A stretch of DNA of 64,000 bases, taken from NCBI GenBank assembly GCA_025526935.1, contig JAHLKD010000065.1:248001-312000 (forward strand), in the 5' to 3' direction. The position numbers and the translations under genes are program-made. The DNA comes from Cladochytrium replicatum. Its lineage: Eukaryota > Chytridiomycota > Chytridiomycetes > Cladochytriales > Cladochytriaceae. The notes beneath the pieces are model-generated. The model was given only the letters and a program-made list of their open reading frames with translations, was not told where the DNA came from and searched no databases. This document shows, piece after piece, positions 54,681-64,000 of this stretch. Position 1 is the first letter of the stretch, and the number at the start of each line of letters is the position of its first letter.

Positions 54681-56362
54681 GTTTTGTAAGTTGACCTTCT
54701 ATGGTCATATGAGCCACGTTTCAGGTTTGCACCAATTGTCAAATGTTGCAAATCACAGCATGGGAACAGCCCCACTTGAAGTGACTATCCGCAGTATTGA
54801 GCAAGTGAAGGATGCTTTTTGGGTCCGTATCAGTGGCTACATCAATTACTTGGCAACAGTGGAGAGCGGCCAGTCTGGTGAAAAAGATACTGGCTGGAAG
54901 CAAGAGCTGCATAACCATTGCGGGTTGCTCCAGCTATCGCGTGGTCAAATCAATGAAACTAAAAGCATAGGAAGCAGGGAACATTCAAAGATTTTTCTAA
55001 TAATATTGGTTAAAGTTATTTGGCGGTGTTGACTAATATCACCAACGGAACCCTTATTCTTCCATACAAATAACTACAAGCTGTTAAGTATTTCGATTGA
55101 TGGACTTGGCCAATCCAGTCCTTGATAATACAAATAATTACAAGCCAGTCCTTGATAATACAAAACACAAACACCTGATATACAGAAATGTCACTCTTCA
55201 CCGAGTAACATTTCTAACTATTGAACTAAAGCATATAGATGATGATCTATTACGAGCTTGGACACCTTTGGTTATTTCTTCATGGGATTTATTTCGGCAA
55301 TGGGTATAGTAAACTGTCATTACTTTTCTATTATCCACTTGTAGAAGTGAAGCCCGGATCAGATCAGAGCAAAGGGTTACATATGATTACCGAGTTTGTG
55401 AGAATCATGTGCAACAACAATCCTGTTGAGGAGAGCTAGATCTCACGCACAGCTTAGCATGATTATGCTTCACTACGCCTGTGAGAAGAAGAGTCAAACC
55501 TTATCGCTGCGATCCAGATCTTCCGGAAGGAAAAGCCAAAACGACAGTACATTTATTTAAGGAGCCTGTGGCGACACACACAAGGAGCATCTCTTGCGCT
55601 AGTACTTGTGACTCGCAATCTTCTTTATTCATCTTTTATTATCATTAACCCGTGAATCGACACACATAACCTGAAGATCCAGACCACAGCTTTGTTCAAC
55701 ACAATAGTTACGAATCGTTGCTTCACACATTTCTTTGGGCAACAACAACAAAATGGGCTAAGGATCGAATGACACCACCTACGTACACAATATCGCGCCG
55801 AGATGCAAGATTATCAGGCACAACAAGCTGACAATAACGTCGCTGATGGAATTCTACACCAATTTTTTCCGAAACTGAAGATTTTTGAAAAGCTCCGATA
55901 CTGTTTGCACAAGCGCAAGGCTCTCTATTGAAGTACTGCCCCTTATAATGGATCCGACGACCAATAAACAATCGCCAACACAAGTTCCAGAAAGATCCTC
56001 CAAAGAAGCCATCCACATGAATCCACCTGAACAACATGAAGCCCAACTTCCACGAAAGGAAACATCCAAGTCATAGAGAAAACATGCCAACGAACATCCA
56101 ACAAACACAATTTGATGAAGCCAAACAAACATGAAATCCAACACAAAGCTTATGCGTCAGGAAAGGGCAAGGTCGATGGACTTCGCCGAATTTTCAGTGC
56201 TGGCAGTCAGGCTCCGATCGAATCATCCAGGTGGGAACAGCGGTTGGTGGAAATGTACGAATTGTCAGTCGGCAGAAAGCGTTCAACAGTTTGTGACCGA
56301 TCTCACCGAGTTGTTCAAACTCAAACTGAACATTTTGCCGGACGAACTTGTCATCAAAGATC
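54681..56362. other. no recognised gene; small direct repeat
   Basis: Frames at 54691-55032 (+), 55723-56046 (-) and 56131-56409 (+) were read without finding a known domain. The last contains a WKCTNC pair that could be part of a BED-type finger. CCAGTCCTTGATAATACAAA occurs twice, at about 55115 and 55146. The stretch is probably old transposon sequence. Confidence 0.3.
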
Positions 56363-56660
56363 AGGGTCTGCCACGAGTCAAATCGAGTCAAATATTTTGC
56401 TATACTTGACTCGTGAGCATTTGTGGCTTCCTTTGATTTGACTCGCCAGTCAAATGCCAGACGCCCCATTTGACTCGCCAAATATTTGATATACCATTCT
56501 GTTGGACCACTCGTCAAATGCTTTACAAATATTTGATTTGCCCAAATATATTTGATAAATAGATATTTGCCTATTCGATTTGTCAAGCATTTGCAGAATG
56601 CTTGCACAAATATTTGGCAAATAGTTGTCATTTGGCAAATATTTGACAAATCACCACTTT
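56363..56660. repeat. subterminal-repeat-like region rich in TCAAATATTTG
   Basis: It begins CAGGGTCTGCCACGAGTCAA and then contains a dozen copies of CAAAT/ATTTG in both orientations, several as the palindrome CAAATATT(T)G. hAT transposons often begin CAGGG and carry many short subterminal repeats bound by their transposase. The same words recur in the inverted repeats at 57349-57500 and 58980-59158. Confidence 0.5.
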
Positions 56661-56717
56661 TTTAGCAAGAAGATTAAAGGGTCCTTTCAGTAATATTACA
56701 ATCTTTCTGGAGCTCCA

Positions 56718-56934
56718 AGCAGGTACAAATCTGTACCCGCTCCTGGAAAATCACGTGATTCCACCAGTTGCGGAAAATTAGGTACCACTGTCCTAGCAGA
56801 GAGCACAGCGTCGACCAAGACGTGGGTGACGCCAGGCAATTGAATTCACTCGATTGAGGGGTTTAAAATATCTGTCCTAACCTTCTGGTCTTGTCCGTGG
56901 GAGTGGGTACAGATTTGTACCCACTTGATGTTGA
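56718..56934. mobile_element. small MITE-like element, about 215 bp
   Basis: The left end GGTACAAATCTGTACCCGCTCC is matched, inverted, by the right end GTGGGTACAGATTTGTACCC (56911-56930). The arms share GGTACAAATCTGTACCC. Each end is itself palindromic. There is no coding capacity. Flanking direct repeats were not obvious. Confidence 0.55.
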
Positions 56935-56964
56935 TTTGCTTGGCCATACAAATAGTAGTCTATA

Positions 56965-57315
56965 CACATGCACTGGCACCCCATACAAGGCTAATGGAAG
57001 ACATACACTGCTATTGGAATATCAAGTCTGACGAGCTGTACTTGATCCTAGTGTGGTGGTCACGTGACTGACTTTTTGAGGACCGTATCTCCCAAACTTG
57101 TGAGTTGGTTTCCTGCTCAACCACACCCCCACGCGACTGGCACTCCATTCAAGGCTTATGGAAGACCTACACTGCTATTGGAATATCGAGTCTGACGAGC
57201 TGGTACGGATGCGTACTTGATCCTACTGTGTGGTCACGTGACTGACCTTTTGAGGTCCGTACCTCCCACTTGTGAGTTGGTTTCCTGCTCAACCACACCC
57301 CCCGCTGGCACCCGA
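56965..57315. repeat. tandem duplication, about 165-bp unit, two copies
   Basis: GACATACACTGCTATTGGAA (about 57000) and its near-copy GACCTACACTGCTATTGGAA (about 57165) open long stretches that stay collinear through GTCTGACGAGCTG, GGTCACGTGACTGAC, CTTGTGAGTTGGTTTCCTGC and TCAACCACACCCCC. Differences are about one in fifteen bases. There is no coding capacity. Confidence 0.8.
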
Positions 57316-57348
57316 TTCATTCATAACTTAAATGCTCTAGCAGGTTTT

Positions 57349-57500
57349 GACACACAATATTCAAAAAATATTTGCCCAAGCCTTGCGGCCTATTTGCCAA
57401 ATAGGTAGGTACCATTTGTAGTTGACATATTGGCGCCCTTATCAGGGAGCTCCCCTTGATTTGACTCGCACAAATAAGTGCAATAAAATTGACAAATCAA
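57349..57500 (+). repeat. left terminal inverted repeat
   Basis: It is 152 nt, from GACACACAATATT to GACAAATCAA. It contains an internal CAGGGAGCTCCCCTTGATTT at 57443. Confidence 0.8.
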
Positions 57501-57849
57501 CAGCAGATCTGATGATCTGCCAATATCTCTTCGTCTGTCCGTCGTAGACTAAAACGTACGACATCGGAAAACAGACGGAAAAGTTTCCTCACAGCGAAGA
57601 CTTATCGTAGAATAAATCGGCTTCTGCTTCAGCTTCGTGCGACTACAAGTTCGTGTACTGTCACTGGCGATAAGTTGGTGCTCACTCCAACTGTATCTTG
57701 AGATGTTCGTTGACATTCATCATCGTTCGTTTGACGAATGCTGTTGTCTGACATTACATCGAGACCCATCGCGTAAGAAGATCGTACACCGGACGTAAAG
57801 TCCATCGACTGATCGTGACCTTCTGCGGATACCGCTACTGCTTTAGCTC

Positions 57850-58963
57850 GTTGAGCAATCACATGCCGCGGTCAGTGAGTTCCGACAGTACTGACATCAG
57901 CATAGAGATAGTACAAATCTCTTTCCCGTCTCCCAATAATAACGTGTTCATCCATATCACCATGCGTGAGGATAACCTTGTCTTTGGTGAAACTCACAAT
58001 GTCCCTGGAGTCTCCAATGATACTACACAATGTTCCACCACGTCCTGGTCATTTGTGTACGTCAGTGAACTAAAGGTATGACGATTAGGTGTCATCCAAA
58101 CAGTTGCGCCTGTATCAAGCAAACCCACATGATCCTTTGCTTGAACATGTACACGGACAACCTTCTGTGCCGAGTGTTCATTCACTATCAAAAACGCATT
58201 TCCGATGTATGTGTCAGCATCTTCATCAACAGAAGTAGGTTGGGTAAGGTCAAAGATTACCTTCTTGGTCAGCACCGGTTTGGTGGTTGACTCGTCCTCC
58301 GACCAATCGTCACCTGCATCGCCACGACTGGCAATGAATGCACAAAAATCCGTGTTTGAACAAAGACTCTTTGCAGTGAGATAGCGTTTACACCCCGACT
58401 GCTTGTGTCCTTGTTTGCCACAGAAGTTGCATGGGAGATCTGTCTTCTTTACAGAAGAGGATGTGGACGACTTGGAGCACTGCGACTGCCTGGTCTGAGT
58501 GGAACTGCTACTCCCACCGCTACTGCCTGAGCCACCCCGAGGCACCCTGCTTACAGCATTGAGCATTGGTGTGAGACAAGTTCGGATGCAAGGTACAGAT
58601 ATCCTCCGACTTCGCAACCTTGGCTTTTGCTTTTGCCTGCGCTTTCTTCGCCTTTGCCTGCATGGCCTTCTTTGTCCCATTAGGCCCACCGGCATCCATG
58701 GTGACGTTGGGTTGGACCAATTGGTTGAGGTCGGTAAAGATATTTGACACTGTTTCGAAGTAATGTGTTGGCTTTTGGTGGAATGGTCGCGGAGCATTCG
58801 GATTGGCAACATCAATGGGGTCTTGTATTAACGCCGGTTCCCATTCAGCATAGGCAGATGTGATCATCTTTCCGAGGAAAGGTACAAGAGTCCGCAATTC
58901 GATTGTCTGCATCGTAATCTTCGCGACCAACTGGTTCAGCAAATCTTTGACAGGGTTTGCCAT
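57850..58963 (-). CDS. gag-zinc knuckle-aspartic protease (Ty1/copia-like), frame-broken
   Basis: The ATG at 58963 sits 16 bp inside the right inverted repeat. MANPVKDLLNQLVAKITMQT begins a helical gag-like region and a Lys/Ala run. A first CxxH...HxxxxC cluster (CTLHPNLSHTNAQC) follows. A frame change near 58540 leads to a retroviral-type knuckle, CNFCGKQGHKQSGC (C-x2-C-x4-H-x4-C). Then comes GLLDTGATVWMTPNRHTFSS, the Ty1/copia protease (DTGA). After another shift (about 58000), IVSFTKDKVILTHGDMDEHV and RDLYYLYADV resemble the pre-integrase segment, ending in a stop near 57855. Polymerase functions are absent. As it stands, the frame is broken at least twice unless frameshifting is used. Confidence 0.72.
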
Positions 58964-58979
58964 GATTCAAATTGTTTAT

Positions 58980-59158
58980 TTGATTTGTCAAATTTTATTT
59001 GCACTTATTTGCGCGAGTCAAATCAAGGGGAGCTCCCTGATTTGCTCAAATGTGATTTGAGCAAATAGGGGTGCCAATTTGTCAAATACAAATGGTACCT
59101 ACCTATTTGGCAAATAGGCCGCAAGGCTTGGGAAAATATTTGTCGAATATTGTGTGTC
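58980..59158 (-). repeat. right terminal inverted repeat
   Basis: It is 179 nt, the reverse complement of 57349-57500 with an extra ATTTGCTCAAATCACATTTG-type palindromic insertion near 59041-59067. Confidence 0.8.
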
Positions 59159-59339
59159 GTAATATGTTTCCAGACAACATTACTACTCTTACACTCCCGA
59201 TTCCTCCTTAAAGAGTTTGTGCTGTTAACTTGGACTTTCATTGATTGTTCTTGTAATTTGAGGGAGACATCAAGCAAATTCCAAAAGAAAAAAGGAGGTA
59301 AGTTGGAATTTCAGGCTTGTAATGATGATTGACTTACCT

Positions 59340-61210
59340 AGGATACAGCAGAACCAACTTCTGAACTCGGCATGGCCCAAGATGCTGGCAGAGTTGGGAC
59401 TGACACAAGATTTTCATCGAGTATCCACAGCTACTATAAACGAGAGAAGCAAATGGAGGGCGGTGTTGAGGTTGAGTACGTCGTTTGCATCAAATGCCAA
59501 CAAATGAAGAAGATGATGCGCTGCAAGGTTATCAGGAGTTTGACAACAAATCAGAGGGTAAGTCTTGCAACTTTAAATGCAGCCTCTTGCTCTGTTTTTT
59601 TTTACCAATGCTTTGAAGGGACACTTTCGCGCTAGGCATTCCATTGACCTTGATGAAATTGATAAAGGGCTGAAAAAGTCCAAATGACTGTGGCGCAAAT
59701 GCTTCAAGTGCAGAGTGGGAAGCACCGCTTAAGTCTGGAAGTGAATGAATTTACCTCATTACTCACAATCTCTGCAGGGGTCATTCAAGCAAAAAGTAGC
59801 AAACAGATTGCTCATTGAGGCAATTGTCTGCGATGGCCTCTCTTTTAATCTGTCATCCCGGCTCCACTTCCGTCAGTTTTTGTCGAAATGTTGAGCTGCC
59901 TGCAAGCCGCACATTTGTCCGATGCTTTGCACATATTGTTAATTTGGTCTCCAAGCAATGCCTCACAGTTATCAAGTACGGAGTAGATGTTGTAAGTACA
60001 GAAACGTGTAAAAATGCATATTTTGGCTGATTCGATTTCTTGCTCAAATAGCTTCGACACATCATTGTCAAGATTCGATTATCTCCGCAGAAGCAAGAAA
60101 AATTGAAATCGTTGCATGAGCAAACCATGATGGACACTCCACAGCAGTCCCATCAAAAGTACAACAAACTGCAGCTGGATAATGAAACTCGCTGAAACTC
60201 AACTTACACAATGATGGTGACGGCATTGAGGGTCTGCAAGGTAATTCTATGCAGTGAAGATTGGGCATTGGGAAGAATATTATCTGACACCAGTATTTAA
60301 AAAGGCAATTGAATTACTGGTCAATGCTGATAGAAAACTTCAAGATGAAGTGCCTCCAGGGACCAGCATTGATCATCTATTCTGGAAGGACATGGCCGAT
60401 ATTGCAGATTTTCTTGAAGTATTTGACCTACTCACCAAACGTGTGCAGAGCGAAACTCAAGTTACATACAACGAGCTCATTCCCCTGTTCAACATCATGT
60501 TCAACAAAGTTGAGGAAGGACAATCAAGCCCGATTGAAGTTTAAAAAAAGCAGCACACTGTATGATAAGGTTATGAGCTCATTTGAATTCAATGTGATAC
60601 TTTGTACTTTTAGCATGCTGGGCTACAATCCACGACTACTATAATGCTACAAATGACGAGGTGACAGTCACAGCACTGATGCTTTATTTCAAGCAAAACA
60701 AGTGGGGTTGACGTATAGCCAAAGAGATGGAAAAGCAGTATGTATTCATGGTTTCACAGTCCAAATTTACCCTAACATGATTGGGCATTGCTAGCTTGAA
60801 AACAAAAACCAGACTGCTTCCAGGGCTTCTGTGAATGGGCTCGATGTACTCATTTGGGGTGGATCAAGAGGAAAAGCAGCACACAAGGTAACATATATCA
60901 TCATAGAAAATCCACTTGATGTTTATTGTTTATTTAAATTTGATGAGGTGCGTACTTGGGAGGACCAACTTGAGCAGTTCCTGTCAAGTCCAACTGCTGA
61001 TAAGAAAATGAACCCTCTCGTGTAGTGGAAGATGTACGCCCTTGACTACCTGTTGCACACAATGGGCCCGCGACCATTTTGCGATCTGTCTTTCTAGTGC
61101 TGCATCAGAACGTCTCTTCTCAGCAGGCAGTTGTACTTTGCAAAAGAACCGCCATAGCATGTCCGGACGAACTTTAGGAGCAATCGTGGGTCTGACAAAT
61201 TAGTCAGCAG
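59340..61210 (+). mobile_element. decayed hAT-family transposase gene
   Basis: Pieces in order over 1.9 kb match hAT transposases. VRCFAHIVNLVSKQCL (59910) is the RCxAHxLNL block. FKKAIELLVNADRKLQDEVP, DHLFWKDMADIADFLEVFDL and LTKRVQSETQVTYNELIPLF (60300-60510) correspond to the LKPF...T..LS region. At 60960-61200, WEDQLEQFLSSP, NPLV-stop-WKMYALDYLL and broken pieces of the SSAASERLFSAG block form the C-terminal dimerisation domain. A possible zinc-binding CIKCQQMKKMMRCK lies at 59480. Stops and frame changes are many, so the gene is dead. No terminal repeats were identified with confidence. Confidence 0.72.
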
Positions 61211-61549
61211 TTGGTGGACTTATGCAGCACTTGGACAAGTTAAGATGGTCTGTGCAGGTTGCAGATGAGGGTTCTGTGAATGAGGACGATTTGGTGGAAA
61301 TGTTTGGTATCGAATCTGAGGAAGTACGGTTTGGGACGGGGCTGAGGGGAAAATGATCTTCATACATTGAGAGGAAAAATGATATTGACCCACTCATTAA
61401 GATCTGTTGGTTGAAATTATTGAGATTTAATAAAGAGAGCTTTTTTGGTTTCAATTGCGAACAGTCTGAAATTTGAAAAGCAGGAGCCTTGTTTGCAAAA
61501 CCATATCGATCAAGTAAATTTGGCTGAATGTGAGCTACTCTAAGACCAC

Positions 61550-62330
61550 AGTCCAGTTTTGCACCATAGTGAGGAACAGAACTTCAACCATAGAGATGAA
61601 CAGAAATTGTAGCATTTGTGATGAACAGAACTTGCAGCATGTTTGACAGCTGAACTGGAGACTTACCATATTCGGAGTGTTTGATGTCAAACATTACAAA
61701 TATCACTGGACAAAAGATCGGAGCATTTGTCTAATGACGGACAGAACCTAGACCATAGTGACGAACAGAACTTGTACCATAGTGACAAACCGAACTTAAA
61801 CAATAGTGGTGATCAGAACTTGCAGCAATGTGTGACAGCTGTGTAACTGTGTTCATCACTCAACAAAAGATCAGAGCGTTTGTCTAATGACAAACAGAAC
61901 TTGGACAATAGTGACCACTCAGTGACAAACAGAACTTGAATCAAGGTAACAAAGAGAACTTGTAGCATGTTGATGGCTGAGTTCATCACTGGACTAAAGA
62001 TCAGAGCTTTTTCTAATGAGCAACACAACAAGAACAATCGTGATGAACAGAACTTGTCGCATAGTGCTGAACAGAACTTTTCACATAGTGATGAACAGAA
62101 CTTTTCACATAGTGATGAACAGAACTTTTCGCATAGTGATGAACAGAACTTGGACAATAGTGACAAACAGAACTTGCACTATGTAACGAACAGAACTTAA
62201 ACTATGGCGACGAACAGAACTTGTAGCATGTCTGACGGCTGCATCTATCACTGAATGAAAGATCAGAGCTTCTGTCTAATTACAAACACAACTTTTAACC
62301 ATTGTGATGAACAGAATCTCGGGTCTTTGC
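61550..62330. repeat. minisatellite cluster, 24-bp unit GATGAACAGAACTT..., with higher-order repeat
   Basis: The word GA(T/C)(G/A)AACAGAACTT recurs more than fifteen times. In the cleanest part (62040-62160) the unit AGTGATGAACAGAACTTTTC plus ACAT is an exact 24 bp, so one frame reads HSDEQNFS four times in tandem. A longer unit, containing CACTG-A-AAAAGATCAGAGC and TGTCTAATGACAAACAGAAC, recurs near 61700, 61855, 61985 and 62245. No start, stop or domain supports a real gene. Confidence 0.8.
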
Positions 62331-62339
62331 TGTGGTCTC

Positions 62340-62845
62340 TGGTAAAACCGGATTTAAAAGTTATATTCTTGAACATATTTCTAATATAATTATTATAATT
62401 ATTTCAGCTTATTGATTTTTTGAAATCTTCATAATATGTATTTATATCACCCACTGTTGCAAAATTAAAATACAAGTATAAAACTTTTGTTTCTTCCATT
62501 TTTTAGCACATGTCTTTTGATGATAAAATGCAAACAAAAAGTAATTTTTTATATTTTTGAACAATATTATTTATTTATTTTGCACACAATGCATAACAAT
62601 AAAAAAGACCCTAAGTGCCTTACAAGATGGTCATGGACCAACACATAGTGAAGCACGCAGCATAAGGTAAATCAAGAAAGCAAAACAGAGGAAGTAATTT
62701 TTTTACCTTCATAATATGTATTTATTGTCCAACCAATACATATTACCCGCTGGTGCAAAATCCAAATACAAGTGTAAAAATACATGTAATTTGGCAGCAC
62801 ATGGGGAGCCGTGCGGGCCGTAGGAAAAGTAAAATGTTTCAAAAC
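62340..62845. other. AT-rich interval with a diverged direct repeat
   Basis: CTTCATAATATGTATTTAT occurs near 62428 and 62708. In both places a (G/T)TGCAAAAT and a TACAAGT(A/G)TAAAA word follow. The second copy adjoins the LINE tail, so both may be LINE 3' ends. No gene was recognised. Confidence 0.45.
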
Positions 62846-62846
62846 A

Positions 62847-64000
62847 CTAAGGCATATCCAAATCAACAAAAGCAGACAAGATAGAATCAGGAGCAGGAGA
62901 CAAAACTAGGTCATAACCAAGACAGTTTGACCAAATGCGGTTAAGTGCACGAAGAACAAGAACCCACTGGGAAAAAGCAGGGGAAGGATAAAAAGGCCGT
63001 GGTGAAAGCATATCAATTGCAATGTCAAGAGGTAGGCGGGGATCGTCAGGCGGGCCCAAATCAAAACTAGCACAAACTAGCACGCAAATGTAGACACACA
63101 GAGACATGGGCACGCGACACTTCAGGGAGTTCCTACAATAAGGTCGGGGGTTTGGAAACAGGCGGCCAAGCCGATATAGCAGGAACAAACGAAGACATAC
63201 TGTTGGGAGATGTTGGTGTGGGGGTAGCAACAAAGGGTGACGAAGTTTCAAATTGCGGACAGGGGCAAACGAAACTGCAATTGGTCCATTATGCGCAACA
63301 GCTAAAGACTGAAAATGCAACATCAACGGATGACCTGGGGGCACAACAGGCATAGGAACAATGAGATCATTGTGACAAGCGGAAAAATAAGGAGATGAAC
63401 CATAACTGACTGGAGATGACCGATAGAATTGCAACACAGCAGCTGGTAACAGAGGGCTGGAATCACTAGACCAGCGAGCAAACATACGTGCCTGAAGGTA
63501 CTTCAGCCTGAACTCAAAAGTAGGAATTTGCGCAAACAGCAACAAACCAACACGCGAAGTGGTATGGGCTAGCAAAAACAGACGACACAGTGCATGATAA
63601 CAAAAATGCTCAAGTACCTGAAGCTGAGCAGTGGAAGGCTGAATAAGTGCCAAACCAAACTCAAAGTGAAGGTCTAATAAAAGACAAAAACAACAACCTG
63701 GCAACACGAGGAGCAGACCCACCAAAGTACGAGACATAAGGTGCAAAAAGATGCAATGAGGCACGAGCTTTCTCTAAGCGATGATCAATAGTTGCAGCAA
63801 GATCAAACCCTGCAATAGTAAAATAGTGGCCAAGGTATCTAAATGAAACCTCGACAGGGAGGGCAGAGCCATGAAGCTTCAAGGGGGTGGGTAACCGCTG
63901 AGAAGATAACAAACACAGCACACTTTGAAGGTGAAAACACAAAATGAGAAGCTAAAGCAAAATCTTCACACATCTTCAATGCACGTTGGGCTTGCTCAGT
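62847..64000 (-). mobile_element. LINE (non-LTR retrotransposon) reverse-transcriptase C-terminal region, running off the window
   Basis: On the minus strand from the right edge, the text reads SFRYLGHYFTIAG, ATIDHRLEKARASLHLFAPY and ARLLFLSFIRPSL. After a frame change it continues FEFGLALIQPSTAQLQVLEH and FEFRLKYLQARMFARW. The YLG block, the ri-kA-a-l helix and the (Y/F)GL segment are the thumb and post-polymerase region of LINE-encoded RT. The frame change at about 63690 and later loss of similarity show it is defective. The catalytic YxDD lies beyond the window. A 300-bp part (62938-63235) is duplicated at 51960-52285. Confidence 0.7.

Larger units (their letters stand above)
57349..59158 (-). 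mobile_element. inverted-repeat-bounded element carrying a copia-like gag-protease gene
   Basis: The left arm 57349-57500 and the right arm 58980-59158 are reverse complements over their whole length (GACACACAATATTC...; AGCCTTGCGGCCTATTTGCC; AATAGGTAGGTACCATTTGT; CAGGGAGCTCCCCTTGATTT). The right arm has about 27 extra bases built of ATTTGCTCAAAT words. Between the arms lies about 1.48 kb almost filled by one gag-protease gene in minus orientation. No reverse transcriptase, integrase core or DDE transposase fits inside. Flanking duplications were not found. It may be a captured retrotransposon fragment in a TIR element, or two opposed MITEs flanking a copia relic. Confidence 0.7.

Noticed and set aside
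57349-59158. DIRS-type retrotransposon as explanation for inverted ends plus gag
   Set aside because: No tyrosine recombinase, reverse transcriptase or RNase H is present, DIRS elements lack this protease, and the protease and knuckle look copia-like.
61967-62200. Repeat-encoded HSDEQNFS protein as a real gene
   Set aside because: The open frame is a consequence of a 24-bp tandem unit; no promoter, start context, intron or flanking coding sequence supports it.

Overview
The window reads as a eukaryotic fungal chromosome segment. Genes are compact and carry many short GT-AG introns (roughly 45-120 nt). Hallmark proteins are fungal or opisthokont: Atg9, adenylosuccinate lyase, cytosolic leucyl-tRNA synthetase, a divergent H2A/H2B pair, PIG-T, a ribophorin II/Swp1-type subunit and a GH46 chitosanase. 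A clear LRRC45-type centrosome-linker gene, together with PIG-T, MIF and MDP-1 homologues, points to an early-diverging zoosporic (chytrid-like) fungus rather than a yeast or mushroom. That assignment is an inference; no rRNA or marker phylogeny was available.

Positions 1-13.6 kb are gene-dense: the C-terminal part of an SLF2/CANIN-type (SMC5/6 loader) gene; a GRIP-domain golgin head-to-head with the LRRC45 gene across only 56 bp; a decayed minus-strand gene; a DBP8/DDX49-type helicase lacking its first RecA lobe; and PIG-T. Positions 13.6-24.9 kb mix live and decaying genes: an ALDH8-type pseudogene, an unrecognised broken gene, an unusual Rho-like GTPase, an alpha/beta hydrolase, two tandem MIF genes, a remarkable Nudix + tandem CCCH + W2 gene, and a degenerate double Cu/Zn-SOD gene. 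Positions 25-51.5 kb are mostly housekeeping: LeuRS, ribophorin II, H2B/H2A, MDP-1, a GPI-type secreted protein with a decayed paralogue, an F-box/LRR protein, GH46 chitosanase (with an in-frame stop), a decayed gene, a Ty3/gypsy chromovirus relic, a basic/coiled-coil protein, a broken membrane-protein gene, ATG9 and ADE13.

From about 51.5 kb to the end, the character changes abruptly. No intact host gene is recognisable. The DNA holds a second chromodomain relic, two copies of a LINE 3' segment, minisatellites, a small MITE, a tandem duplication, an inverted-repeat-bounded element carrying a Ty1/copia-like gag-zinc knuckle-protease gene, a decayed hAT transposase and a LINE reverse-transcriptase tail.

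The most interesting item is the single gene at 20745-23326. It joins an Ap4A-hydrolase-like Nudix domain with a damaged catalytic box to two TTP-like CCCH fingers and an eIF5-type W2 domain, which suggests a nucleotide- or cap-sensing regulator of mRNA translation. The second is the inverted-repeat-bounded gag-protease element at 57349-59158. Exon joins were made by hand from splice signals and reading frame, so boundaries are approximate.
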